Translations under genes and position numbers: made by a program | Shown here: piece after piece, positions 11,625 to 23,063 of the stretch | How the letters are laid out: every line of letters starts with the position of its first letter | How positions within the stretch are numbered: position 1 is the stretch's first letter | Notes under the pieces: generated by a model | What the model was told of the DNA's origin: nothing | The model's input: the letters and a program-made list of their open reading frames with translations, nothing else | The model's database searches: none | Source: Spirogloea muscicola | Lineage: Eukaryota > Streptophyta > Zygnematophyceae > Spirogloeales > Spirogloeaceae | Reading direction: 5' to 3' | DNA length: 52,662 nucleotides | Assembly: GCA_009602725.1 (NCBI GenBank) | Contig: WELB01000010.1 | Span: 278,025 to 330,686, forward strand

Positions 11625-13326
11625 ATGAGCCGCTGGGTGCATTTGGCGGCGCGCAGCCAGGGCGATGGGGCCCCCGCCCCAGCCGCCGCGCCGCCCGCCG
11701 ACCCGCTGGCCCAGCTCAAAAAGGACGGTGCGGACGCCGTGCCTGCCTCGCCGCCATACGCAGCCTCGCGATGCTCGCCAGCGCCAGCCCGAGCGCAGCT
11801 CGGGCTCTGCTTTTCCAGCCCACTTACTCTGTCCTGCGCTGCACAGCACAACACTGCAAATAACAAGCAGTGCAGTGTTGCCGATCGCAGGACCAGAAGG
11901 CGCTGCTTGCTCTGACGCTTGACGCCTGTTGCTGCAGCCAAGAAGGCCAGGGTGGACGCGCTGTGGGAGCAGCTGAACGGCCCCAAGAGCCCGCCGGCAG
12001 CTCCCACGAGGGCGCCCTCCCTTCCCAGAGCTGGAGGCGCCACCAAGCCACGCTCCAGCACTCCTGTAAGTGCTGACCAACTCAGCTGCACCCCTGCTGT
12101 TGTCAGTGCACACGAGGGTTACTGGACTTGATGATGCTCTCCTCTGTGCTGCACAATGCTTCCCATCCATGTGGACCTCATTAGTTGGTTGGAGGACAGA
12201 AAATTGCAGCGCCAAATTTCCTGCCCTTCTGTGTCTCGTCCTGTGAGGTTGGTGCATGCACAAATTCAGCTAGGCAGGTGGCTGATAGTGAGTGCACACA
12301 ACAGCAATCACCTGCAGGCTTGGATGATGAGCTTGGGACTTATACCAAAGACGACGAGTACAGGAGGAACTCTTCCTTCTGCACCCCCAGCAGGGCATGC
12401 TTGGAACAAGGCAAAGGACTACGACAAGGGGTCTGATATTTACAAGGGAGCAACGCCTTCAGAGAGACTTGACAAGAAGGAGGACGAGGAGCGCGCCAGG
12501 GAACGACGAGAGGCAGCCAGAGCTGCTCTTCAGTTGGTAGCTAGTGCTGCTGCATCTAACCTGAACGATGGCAAGGTGAAGGTGAGCAAACAAGTCCTGT
12601 TGATGGTCATCTGCTACAAGAAGGCTTCCGTCTGCAGCTTCAGCCTGCATATGCATAAGCATGTGCACAGCTACCTGCTTCTCACTGCACGAATTTGCAG
12701 GTACAGTCACCTTGGCCCTGTGCTCACCTAGTCTGACGTGCTGGTGACTGCTGCCACCATCATGAACAGATCACTGAGGTCAAAGATTTCGCTGGTGAGA
12801 AGATTGAGGTGGTGCGGATGGTGGAGGCGACATCCAAGGCTGCCCAGCTTGAACAGAAGCGAAAAGCAGAAATGCAGGTGAAGCCTTCAATTAGTGCTCA
12901 GCTCGAGTTGTCACTATCTCATGGGTCTGCTCTTCCGCACACCACTGCGGCAGTGACTTTGATGTCGTTCCTGCAGAGCACTTGAGCAACTCCACTTTTC
13001 TTCTAACAGTGATGCTTCAGAATGCAAAGGTACTCACAAGTCATCTATGTCTTCTTTGCCTGCCACAGGCGGCTTCTTCTCGCGGTTTGGATACCATGCT
13101 TGAGCAAATCGAGAAGAAGAAGAAGCTGAGCATCATTGACAAGTCCCGCAAGGACTGGGGCGAGTACAAGGATGAGAAAGGTGTGGTGAACGAGCTCGAG
13201 GAGTACAAGAAGAGCAGCGACCAGTACTTGGACAAAGTTGCTTTCTTAGGACGTGCTGAGCTGCGGGAGTACGAAAAGGAGCGGGAGGAGAGGTTGGGCG
13301 GTGCTAGACGACCACCACCTGCCTAG
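11625..13326 (+). CDS. SWC5/CFDP1 (BCNT) family protein, SWR1 complex subunit
   Basis: SWC5 (human CFDP1) is a nuclear subunit of the SWR1/SRCAP remodeller, which deposits histone H2A.Z. Proposed exons: 11625-11727, 11938-12065, 12318-12581, 12770-12877 and 13069-13326, giving 286 aa with phase kept. The diagnostic part is the C-terminal BCNT domain in the last exon (about residues 202-280): LDTMLEQIEKKKKLSIIDKS, then KDWGEYKDEKGVVNELEEY and YLDKVAFLGRAELREYE. The fourth exon holds the family block VKDFAGEKIEVVRMVEATSK. The second exon encodes KKARVDALWEQLN, a typical N-terminal family segment. The first exon and its ATG rest on phase alone. The very acidic N-terminal tract usual in this family is not evident. 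Confidence 0.9.
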
Positions 13327-13771
13327 CGTACACCTACTAAAGCTGGCTGCACTATTGGAAATGAGGAAGTCGGTGCGCCTCGCATCTGTGTTGAGTGTCC
13401 ATCTTGGGCTGTGTTGTGTTCCAAAGGGGGGTGGCATGGTCTGCTTTCAGAGGAGGCATGGAGCAAGCAGAGGGGTCCGAGCACCGCGTAAATTAGGCAA
13501 CAGTCACCCTTACCTCTGGGCATGCAACCATGTTTCATGCAGCTCAATTGCAGTCTCCAGCAAAGGGCCTGCATATCGTGAGCATGTATGTGCTCAAGCA
13601 AGTCTTGAAGCTCCAACAACGCCATAACCAGAAGACATGATCACGAAGCGGAGCGGGAAGATATCCTTACACATACATGGTGTTGGCCAACAAGAATGTA
13701 TACAAGGCAAGTTAAGACTGCTGGATAAGCTACATGAGATGGCTATGGGCTGCCTTTTAAGTTCGCTCTAG
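13327..13771. other. Intergenic region between convergent genes
   Basis: This 445-bp stretch separates the stop codons of the SWC5 gene (+) and the VAS1 gene (-). It presumably holds both 3' untranslated regions. I see no other feature. Confidence 0.5.
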
Positions 13772-16391
13772 CTACCTCATGCCATCCTTGACCAAGGCCG
13801 CAAGACCTTCCCTTAATCTTTTGCAGGCATCTAAGAACCTATCCCCTTTCAGATTGGCGAAGGCCACCCTTAAGTGGCCAGGAGCTCCGCAGGCACTACC
13901 CGGAATGACACAGACACCGTGCGTCTTAGCGAGCCATTCTACTACCTTCTTATCATCTTGCTGCTTGCCGGGGAGCTTAGCCCACAAGTATATGGCGCCC
14001 TCTCCTCCTCGTATTGCACCATTGCCTAAGGGCTCCAGAGCTTCAAGAGCAGCTCTGCGATTCACCTCGAGAGTAGCAACATGCGACTTGACCCAAGCCG
14101 GCCCCGCCTTGAGCGCTGCCAGTGCCAAGTGCTGGCTGACGACTGCAGCACAGATGGGCACTGTGTCCTGCACTTTGAGCAGCTGCTTGCCAATGTTCGA
14201 ATGCTGTGCGGAAGGGTATGCAATCTGGCCAATATTGGAACAAGTCAACAGTGAGCTGCAAGTAGCTCGACTTGTGAATTGCATGCAACAACAGCCATGT
14301 GGAGGCCACAGGACATGCTGACCGTGGAAAGCCTGGCTACTTATCTGACATGCGAATTGAGTGACCAGCATGGTATTTGGCAAAATGTTGTGCGGCACTT
14401 ACGTAACCAACTCGCCAGCCCATCATCCCATACGCCTTTGAAAAAGAGAAGATGTTGATGACATGATCACCTTCCACGCACTCATGTTGCAGACCTCTGT
14501 ACATAAAGTACCTGCAAGATCTTATCATCCTGCGTGAGCCCTCAAATGCTTCAGGACACATGAAGGTGCTGGTAGCTGCGAAATAAGAAGCATTCTTCTT
14601 ATTTGCTTGGGGTTACGTTAGAATGCCTTCAGGCATTGACATGCCTCCAGCATAATTCTCTCTAACACCTTTGCAACATTCTGCTGGATTGAACAGGCCT
14701 GCTTCTGATGCCAAGCTGGTCAGGCAACTCACTCGTATGTATTGTCCACCACAAGCCAAGAGCCTGCTGCTTTGCAGATGCCTGAGATTCTCTGAAAGTG
14801 GTCAAAGGCAAGAGAAGACCATGAATACCTGACATGCTCCCAGAGAGTTGCTACAGTGGCCCTCTCTTTGTAGACAAGCACGCCGACTGAAGTAGAGGTA
14901 TTTAAAAGAACGGGTCCTCAAAGAAGGAGAGGCAAATGAGTCAGTCCACAGAAAAGGTCTTGCTGACGTATATAACGCAGATCCGTGAAGTCAGAGCTTG
15001 AAGCCTCCTAGAGAGACTCCTTGAGGTGCTTTATAGTACCTTCAGGAGCGGTCCAGGCAAATATGTGCCAGTGGGGTTTCCAGGGTTAATGACAACGACC
15101 ACCTTTGGTATCAATCCACCCTGACGTCCAGATAAGGCTTCCTCCAGCCAGTCTGTGATAGCGATGGCGCCATTTGATAATGACAGCCTCTAGTAGCTTG
15201 AAAGCAAAAGGACAATGCGTGAAGAGCAATGCATATTCATACTTAATTCTGTGACAGCAAGCTGCTGTCACCTGCTACTGAATTTGCAATACCTGCATCT
15301 GGATGAAGGTCATGATCGCACTGGCCATAGACTATGTTCTTGGTGCCACTCATGTGAAATGCCATCAGGTGATTGAAGTAGTATGGAACAAAGAGGACAA
15401 CAGCGTCTTCTGCATCGCACGTCGCAAGCACCACATTGGTGAAAGCCTGCATAAGCAGGCCAAAAGTGGCAAGTTTGCCCTGGTCGGAACGATTTTCTTG
15501 AAGCTGATGTTGCCTCCATCCACATTGAGACCTCTACGATAACCCTGCGAGCTTGAAATTGGAGCTGACAGTCCATGCAGGTACAGCCTAGTGCGACCTG
15601 ATAGTGAATACATAGTCGTTACTGGGAGTGGAGGACAAAATATGTTGGACGAGAGCACCCCCGATGCTAATAACCATCTCTCAGAGCACGCATGCGGGGA
15701 ACATGATGACGGCCAGGTCTCCAGTGCAACCATTACAAGCGCACAAAGTCACCTGATTGGCTCCCGCTGTGACCATGATTGATGAGTCCACCAGGTTGTT
15801 CTCCTCTTTGATCTGATCAATGTCACAGATGCAACAAGTCGTGAACCTCATCTTGCTGGGGCATAAACCTGCATGGTCACGAGGTGTATCTGCTCTGAAA
15901 CAGTGACGTTCCAAATCTGTGGCTGTTGGCTTCTAGGAAACCATCACCAATGCTCCGGACGGGTTACACGATGATGGCTGGTGTGCAGGCTACATTGTCT
16001 GTACTCATGATATTTATTGGGGAACTGGAGAACCTTCTTCAGCAAGGCAGCCTTCAGCTCTGGGATGCCGTCATCAGCAGCATAGCCACTGACACTTGGC
16101 TTGAAAACAGCCTCTTTTGCCTCCTCCAATGCTTCTATTGGAGGTGCCCAGTGCACAATGCCCTTCACGCCATAAATTTCAGATCAACAGAGGCTGTGAG
16201 TAAGTCAGCACCCGTCGGCCTCTGCCTCCTGTCTGTCAGAAGCAGCGGGCCATGCTGCCAGATCCTTTCATCATGAGTCAGCTGCCTGTGGAATGCACAA
16301 CTTGGCAACTCTTATAGAATGTCATTGTTAGCTGTACCTGGGCAAGGGAGATGACATCAGTGGCTCCTCGTAGAAGCTCCTGCATCTGCAT
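13772..16391 (-). CDS. Aromatic aminotransferase, VAS1/ISS1 type (PLP-dependent, class I/II)
   Basis: This is a fold-type I PLP enzyme. Its plant relative VAS1/ISS1 transaminates aromatic amino acids, mainly using methionine as donor, and links auxin, ethylene and phenylpropanoid metabolism. Exons (minus): 16391-16338, 16162-16034, 15812-15753, 15446-15293, 15152-15040, 14791-14733, 14511-14403 and 14224-13772, about 376 aa (the Arabidopsis protein is close to 394). Family blocks: GIVHWAPP, IMVTAGANQ, LFVPYYFNHLMAFHMSG, VVVVINPGNPTGTY, WLVVDNTYEYFMY, then INIFSFSKAYGMMGWRVGY. Lys of SFSKAYG (about residue 215) is the PLP Schiff-base lysine. The C terminus has GGEGAIYLWAKLP and the substrate-binding Arg of HLRVAF. 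The start is provisional: a 5' exon with an ATG at 16553-16551 did not join in phase. Confidence 0.94.
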
Positions 16392-17469
16392 GCCGAGAAG
16401 AACACGGAACAGCAAAGGTCATGGATGCATTGCTGACCAACTTCTCTGCTGTTTGGCCTTTTACGCAAAAGGCCGTTACTGAGACCTCTGTCAACATCGT
16501 CGCTGCTTTGCACGGGCCAGAGCATCGAAGTCAGAGATGAGAACTGATCCCATCAATTGTAGGCCTCAATGTCATAAAAATATCAAACGTGATCAGCAGT
16601 ACCACTGGTAAGGCCCGCGGGCAGCTGCCTTTCGATTCTGCTCTTGCTTTATACTTTACAAGGTCTTTGCTTTGCAGCTGCCATACTGCTAGAGCTTCTC
16701 AGCCTGTACAGATGTACCTTCCACCTCCTCAAGCGGCCCTCGTTGCTGCGACTCGGTAACACCACAATTGAATGCTCTGTCACCTGATCAACACCGCATC
16801 CGACAGGCCCTAGGCCACCGGACCGAGCGAACCTTGATATAGAGGACGAGGACGGCAGGGCGCCGGTGGACAGCGCCGGCCGACCTGGACGATGCAGGGT
16901 TCGTCGGTGGCCAGCACTCTGCGCGACGCCGTAGCCGTCGCTGCCATGGTCCCTGGCGACGGCGCAGCTCCCGCAACGCGGGCCGTCAGCTGCGGTGCCC
17001 GATCAGGCCGCACGGCCGCGTGTACGGCGATCCTCCGCGGCTGCAGCGCCGTCAGGCGCCTGGCGGCGGCGGTGGCGGCAGGGAGGACGCCCAGGGCCAG
17101 AGCGGCCATGGGCCGGGTGTGCAGGATCAGCGACGAAGGGGCCAGCTACGTGGGCGTAAAGAATCAAAAGCCGGCTAATATCTGGCCGGGCACTAGTTGT
17201 GTGGAGGGCCGCTCTCCAACGGAGCCCGCCGTCGGGCACTGCGTCGGCCGACTCCCTCCATGGAGTCCGCCTATCACAATATCTGGCAGGCTGCTCGAAC
17301 GACACTTTTCGTCACTAGTGGATTCTCTGTCGGCTGAGCGTCAGCGGCCAGGACTAGGCCCAGCGCCCCAGCGCTGGTGCTGCCGCGGCGGCGGCGACGG
17401 CGGCGGCGGCGGCGGCGGCGGCGGCGATGGGCATGCCGTCCGGCCCGAAACGGCCCCCAGTTCGAGGAC
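16392..17469. other. Divergent upstream region of VAS1 and the CCCH gene
   Basis: This should contain the 5' ends and promoters of two divergent genes. A minus-strand segment beginning with ATG at 16553 (MGSVLISDFDALARAKQ) resembles the N terminus of VAS1 homologues and may be its first exon, but I found no in-phase join. From about 16790 the sequence is very G+C rich, with open frames on several strands that I treat as compositional. Confidence 0.4.
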
Positions 17470-17505
17470 ATGGCCCGCGCCAAGCAGGTGCGCCCGCCAC
17501 AGCCG

Positions 17506-17537
<32 letters not shown>
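17382..17537. repeat. Inverted GGC / CCG trinucleotide runs
   Basis: A (GGC)n-like run at about 17382-17426 is followed after about 75 bp by a complementary (CCG)n-like run at about 17502-17537. The candidate first exon of the CCCH gene lies between them. The pair could fold into a long G+C hairpin in DNA or RNA. Confidence 0.85.
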
Positions 17538-20500
17538 CTCCCGCGTACTCACGCCCGCAGCGCCAGGACCGGCCTTCGCGCTGCTGCTGCCCCCCTCAGC
17601 TCTCGCACCTCGCTGTGGACGACGACTGCGACAGCCCCGCCCCTCGCCAAGAGCTGGGCGCGGCTAGAGAAGCACCTGCATTGTCTGCGGAACAAAAACT
17701 TGGCTTGGCGATACGTTGCCGGCACGCGCTTCCAGCCGGCAGCGCTGACGGCGACTGGCGCTGTGGCCCGCCATGCCAGGCTGGGGATCCCAAGTTCGGC
17801 TTCCTGTTTGGCGGCGATCCCGGGTCGGACGCCGACGTGGGCAGCCAGTTCTATGATTGGAAGAAAGCGCAGCTGCGGGAGCAGGTCCAGGCCGTCGACG
17901 CCGTCCCCGGCCCCAGCGGGCTCGTGCCATCCCAGGGGAGTCTGCCGACTGCGCAGTCCCAGCAGGAGGAACCCATGTCGCCTGCAAGCTCCGATGATGT
18001 TATCGTAGCAGGTGAGGAAGAGGTCGCTGCTGCCGTGCAGAGGACGTTGTCAAAGATGTCACATTGCGCTCTCGTCTGGGTCGCTCAAGTCAGAGTGCTT
18101 CCTTTCGCCAGAACGTGCAGAGCTTGAGCTTGAGCACGTTGGCCAACTCTGGCCACCTTTGATGCAATCTTCTCTTCTCTCAGCTGGGCACCCGGTAAGA
18201 CCGAGATTGTCCTGCAGACAGACCTTGGAAGTTTGTTGAGTCCAGAGCTTCCCGCTTCCTGCTGTCAGATGATGCGGTTCAACACGGGCCGAGTGCACCC
18301 AATGTCCAGCTCCCCAATAACCTCGACAGAGCAGCGGCACCGTCCAGCTTGCATGGCCCTGCTGCAAAATACAGCAGTAGTACCAGGTCAACTTCTGCCG
18401 CAGCCGTGCCCGGGACAGGCGAAGAGCGTGACGGTAGAGGAGAGGCTGGCGACGGGTTTGCGGTCGCGCGCAAGCAACAACCTGCTGACCCTCCTCCTCT
18501 AAGCGAGCTCATTCCGCCGTCAAAATTATCGGACGAACGATTGCCTCCACCTCCGCGGCCGGGTGTGTCACTTCTGCGCTGACTTCTTCATGAGGCCTAT
18601 GTGTGCGGGAACTGCAGCGGTCAAGGGCCCATGAAGCAGGCCGACAACCAAGACTCAGGATTGGGCTGAATGATGTTCGACAGGATCGTAGTGAGGCTGT
18701 CAGCTGCATTTGACTGTGGCGTGCGGCTACTGCTGATATGCGGCGCCGCCTCCGGAGCTCATTGCCATCTTTTACGTGGTCGGGCTCTGCAGGCAGGCGA
18801 AAGACTGGTTTCGACAGGCCTGCCATGGAGGAGGTAGGAGCAGAGCAGGCGGCCAGCGCTCGATTGGCTCCTGAAAACGTCGCTGCAGACGCGTCCCCTT
18901 CTGAGAGGAAGCAGGAGCCTGATAGGTCCAATCCAGAGAGGACGAGTTTGCCTCGGACACGGCAGTACGAGCAGTTGCCTCGGAGGGCTCAAGGCCAGCT
19001 GGGTAAGGAGGAGGTGTCAGGTAGGGCAGATAAGGTGGACTTGGCAGGACCAAGGCCCAGGCCCTCTGACGGCAAGGACTCGAGCAGGGGCGCTGGTGGC
19101 GGCCGTACTGACGGTCACAAGGAGGAGCTGGAGCAGCAGGCTGCCGTGGATGAGTTCGGGAGGCTCCAAAGGCCGGGCGGCGACGACAGTGACAGCGACC
19201 TCGGCTCTCCCCGGAGGAGGAAGGACGGCAGGCGGACTCAGGGACCATGGCCACGGACGTCGAGGAGCCCTGTGCCGGCCAACAGGCACAGGAGGTCGCC
19301 AAACTGGAGGTCAGCTTCCAGGATCCTGGCCATGATTGTGTCACCTCCAAAGTGCAAGTGCATGAATCTCGGCTTGCTGTTTGTCTGCTGTCATTTCTGA
19401 CTACTGCCTCCTCATCTGACATTCCTCGTAGAGCGTCACACTGTCCTTGTCAGGCACTCTCCTAGAAGTAGGAGGGACCGCTCCTCTTCACCACAGATGC
19501 ACGTCAGCAGAGGCATGGAGGGCGACAGGCGTGAACCACTGCAGAGGGGGGCATGGCAGCCTGCAGACAGGGATGGTGGTGGGAGAGGTCCTCAGGATAG
19601 CAGAGGGGGCCGCGTCAATGCCTGCTTCCACTATGCCAGAGGACACTGTGCCAGGGGCGACAGCTGCAAGTTTCTGCACACGCGAACAAGCGGTGTGGCA
19701 CAAGGTCCCGAAGCAGGCAGGGACAGATACAATGCAGGGCGGGCTCGAGAGTCTGACACAATGTCGTCGAGAAGAGGACCGTACTCATCTCAGGGGAGAC
19801 ACGGAGGACATGCAGCGGGTAGGGCAGAGGGTGATGAGTGGTTCCGCAATCGATCGCCTCCTGAAGGCCCTCCACATGTGGGCAATGACCGGCGTGATCC
19901 CTCCGCCTCGCCTAGATCGAGAGAAGTAAGGCGGCGGGCTGATGGGCTCCAAGAACTCCCTGCCAATGCTGCAGCACAGACGGACCCAAGGCCCGTTGGC
20001 AGAGAACCTGGTGGCGCTGTACTGCGCCCGGCTCAGCTCGGCAGCTGGTCGCCCTCCTTGGAGCCCACCCCGTCCTCACATGCCCAGAGCACATCCCCTG
20101 GTCTGTCGGAGGGCATCCCGGGACGTGGTGGCAAGGCGCTCAAAGAGCAGGGGCCGCAGGACGTGACCTCGGATGAGCGTCGCGCGCTGGCCGCTGCGGA
20201 CCCCAACAGGCTGGCTGGCTCAAGTGCAGCGCTCAGCGACACTCCTCACACCAGGCAAGCTCAGCAGCAGCACCAGCGGCACACAGATGCAGGCCCACAG
20301 CCCCTGACCCAGGGCACCAACAGTGGCTGGCAGGACTGTCCGCCTGTTTGGCACCGCGATCCGGGTCAGCCCCGAGGATCAAGCCCAGCAGGACACATGC
20401 ATGCAACTTCTGGCCTCGACGCAGCGAGCGAGGAGGGGCGCTTGCAGTTTGCGGCCGTGCAGAGTCGACCAGAGCAGCAGGACTCCAGGCCTTGGGCAGT

Positions 20501-21272
20501 TGCGGAGGCCCGGGCTACGCACGTGACTGGATCACAGGCGCTGATCGTACCTCAGGGTGCTGGCAATGGAGGACGCCTGAATGGCAGCAGCCATTTTGAA
20601 GAGGATCGCCCAGCGCCGACGGTGGCGACGGTCCACGTAGATGATGCTGGCCTGTCAGAGGGGATTGACCGTGTGGAGCCTGCCTGGACAGTGAGCAGCG
20701 AAGAGGTGGAGAAGAGGTTGCAGGTGGTGGACGTCGAGATGGCAGAGCCTGTCAGGAAGGAGAGCAAGGGGGCCCATTTGCTTCGGGTTGCCATCGCTGA
20801 GTGGGTGAAGGAGGAGCTCAAGTCAGCGTGGAAAGAGAAGCGCTTGACCAAAGAGGGCTTCAAGCTGGTCGCGAAGAAGGCTGTGGACAAAGTCGTGGGT
20901 GCATTACAGCCTCACCAAGTGCCGCAGTCCTCTCACCAAGTGCAAGCCTTCTTCACCAGTGCTCAGAAGGATAAGATGGCAAAGCTTGTCAAGGTACACT
21001 CTCATTCTCTTACCAGACAGTAAGAGCAACTTGTCTCTTCAGCGGTCCAGCTTCCACTTCCTCCAGGAATGCGAGACCTTTTGACCTTTTCGGATCGTTG
21101 GCAGCCTGTGCTTTTCCGGCAATCAATGGCTTGCTCGTGCAACCTCGTATTGTGACACAAGAAGAGGAACTTGCGCAGAGGTCATCTGGTATTGCAAAGT
21201 GAGGAGAGGCGTTGATGCCTGTGTTTGCAATGACAGGGTTACATCGAGAAGCACAGGAAGGCTCAGACTTGA
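17470..21272 (+). CDS. CCCH zinc-finger protein, plant C3H38/C3H55-like
   Basis: This is a probable nuclear RNA-binding protein. Exons from 18218 are well phased: 18218-18562, 18793-19309, 19454-20993 and 21237-21272. Upstream, 17600-18011 joins a short exon 17470-17487 in phase (955 aa in total). An alternative uses ATG 17427 and an acceptor at 17735. A C-x7-C-x5-C-x3-H finger (CFHYARGHCARGDSCKFLH, about residues 488-506) sits in a long, disordered, Arg/Ser/Pro/Gln-rich region. The C terminus has a conserved helical block of the plant family (LLRVAIAEWVKEELKSAWKE, KEGFKLVAKKAVDKVVGAL, KMAKLVK), completed by a 12-codon last exon (GYIEKHRKAQT). An RS-like stretch (HSPRSRRDRSSSP) crosses the 19309/19454 junction. 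The family match is by pattern memory; exact orthology is uncertain. Confidence 0.82.
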
Positions 21273-22680
21273 GCATCTGAGATACGGGCAACCAGTTTCA
21301 CCCTAGGGGCCTTGCTCGTGCAACTGGAAGCCTGCAGCAAGCAACGAGTCCATAAAAAGTGTGGCAAAGGTTTGGCATCTCCACCGACTTGCCTTATGGC
21401 TGCTTAATCATATAGAGGAAGAGAAGGGCGTCTTGACATGCGCATTGTGACTGATATGCTAAAGGTGCAGTTTCACTGTCAGTGGTATCCAAGCAGTGTT
21501 TGCTTTCAGTTAAGGAGAATGTATTCTATGCTATTGATTGCGGGCCAAAGCCTTTAGTGGGAGAATGGTGGAGCATGGAATGTGGCTATGCCCAGCTGTG
21601 TTATCAATGACGACGAGCTCATTCTGGAAATATGTCTGGAGATGGCCCTCTGATATTCCTCTCACTGCAGGCTGAGAGCAAGGCGAGATGACGCCCCGCA
21701 GGCTCGGTTGCTTCGTCAAGTGCTTCACCTGCCACGAATGGCGATTGCTGTGTGCTTCAGCCTCCACTGCAACTTACACCTAATTGCCCTTGCTGGTTAC
21801 GGAGGCGGCAAGTGGAGCCCAGTGCCATCTGAGCAGCCTCATGACACGGTGGCTCCTCCGACGGGGCACTCTTCTTGGGCAGGGAACAATACATCACGAT
21901 GATGTCGAGCAAGACGACTTTATCATTGCACAGGTTCTTAGCGACCATCAAATGACCCACTTTTGCTGCCGCCTTCTTCCAGCTTCTTCATCCCTCTCCC
22001 ATCCTAGCATGCCAGCATGTCAGTGCCCCTACTTCGCTGCTGGTCCTTGCCAGGCTCACCACTGTCATACCCTGTCGCACAAGTTATTACTGTTCACAGG
22101 GTATGTTCCCCCGGCTGCACAGCCAATCTGCTCTCAAGTCTTGCTCTGATGTACAATCACGACAAGCTCTGTTGTGCACTTGTTACTTGGCAGCGATTGC
22201 AAAACGCTGTGTCTCAGAGGGCTGAGCTACCAGGTGCACATTGCATGCTTGGGTCGGTCGACCACTGGTGTGCATCAGTTCAAGGAAAGTTACTGCTCTG
22301 TATGAGAAGGTCGGATCCGATGGTTGCTATGCTGGTGACACAAGGCTTCCAGACGGGACTCTGCGGAATGCCAGGCGATAGGACCGGGCCCATCATTGTC
22401 CTCTTCCCCTTGATTCTTCAATATCAGCAGCCGCATTTCTTTGGCACATCAACCAGCGGGTACTGCCTAAGGTGAAACCACGAGACACTGGCGTGTGAAT
22501 TAGAGCGACCGGTCAGCGTAGCAGCAGGTGATGCACATCTGTCGATGTGCTTACCTTTGTACTTGGCCACTCAGGCCCTCCATCACCCATTACACACTCC
22601 AGTCTCAAAGACCGCTGCGGCGACACTAACAGGCGCATGAGAGACAAGGTACAAGGAAAGCGTAACATGGTATCAGCCTC
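21273..22680. other. Unassigned region, possibly weak minus-strand exons
   Basis: No family is recognisable. Minus-strand segments at about 21531-21680 (HLQTYFQNELVVIDNTAGHS) and 21840-21960 (NLCNDKVVLLDIIVMYCSLP) look somewhat protein-like, but I found no supported joins and overlapping plus-strand frames look equally good. A small unannotated gene is possible. Confidence 0.3.
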
Positions 22681-22694
22681 GACTCGCGCTCCCT

Positions 22695-22862
22695 CTGCTC
22701 TAGGGGTTGCTCTTCCTCCCCTCAGCTCATCCGACTTCCTACTGCTGACACGGGGGTACTGAGGGCGCCCTGTCTGCCTAGCCTTTGGCTCCGTCATGAG
22801 CACCTGTCTACATCTGGCTGGCCGTTTAAAGCCGATTCTTTAAATATCAGCAGCCGTTTTGT
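22695..22862 (+). mobile_element. Non-LTR retrotransposon 3' end, family B copy 2
   Basis: This is the plus-strand orientation of the family-B tail: the protein end VALPPLSSSDFLLLTRGY with a stop at 22760-22762, then the shared 3' untranslated region ending near 22862. The 5' part is lost. The tail ends about 200 bp before the NTMT1 start codon and points in the same direction as that gene. Confidence 0.85.
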
Positions 22863-22920
22863 TTCTCAGGGCCGTCACGGGGTCTGGGGCCCCGGCCAGG
22901 CGTCCGCGCCGCATGCGGCG

Positions 22921-22931
22921 CCCCCCCCCCC

Positions 22932-23016
<85 letters not shown>

Positions 23017-23017
23017 N
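22921..23017. repeat. C11 run and 83-base poly(A) ending in n
   Basis: Eleven C (22921-22931), then 83 A (22934-23016), then an undetermined base (23017), followed directly by GCG repeats (about 23028-23060). The run starts about 60 bp past the retroelement 3' end, so it is not a simple tail. It may be a sequencing or gap-filling artefact. Confidence 0.8.
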
Positions 23018-23063
23018 GCCAGCCGTCTGCGGCGGCGGCGGCGGCGGTCGCGGCGGCGGCGGG

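Noticed and set aside
16892-18127. 411-codon plus-strand frame as a gene start
   Set aside because: The first 230 or so codons are low-complexity sequence read through repeats; only the part after about 17600 fits the CCCH gene.
21757-21960. Minus-strand gene with VVLLDIIVMYC segment
   Set aside because: No joins or family match; plus-strand frames look equally plausible.
22934-23016. Poly(A) tail of the family-B element
   Set aside because: It begins about 60-70 bp beyond the shared 3' end, after unrelated G+C sequence, and no other family-B copy has a tail.
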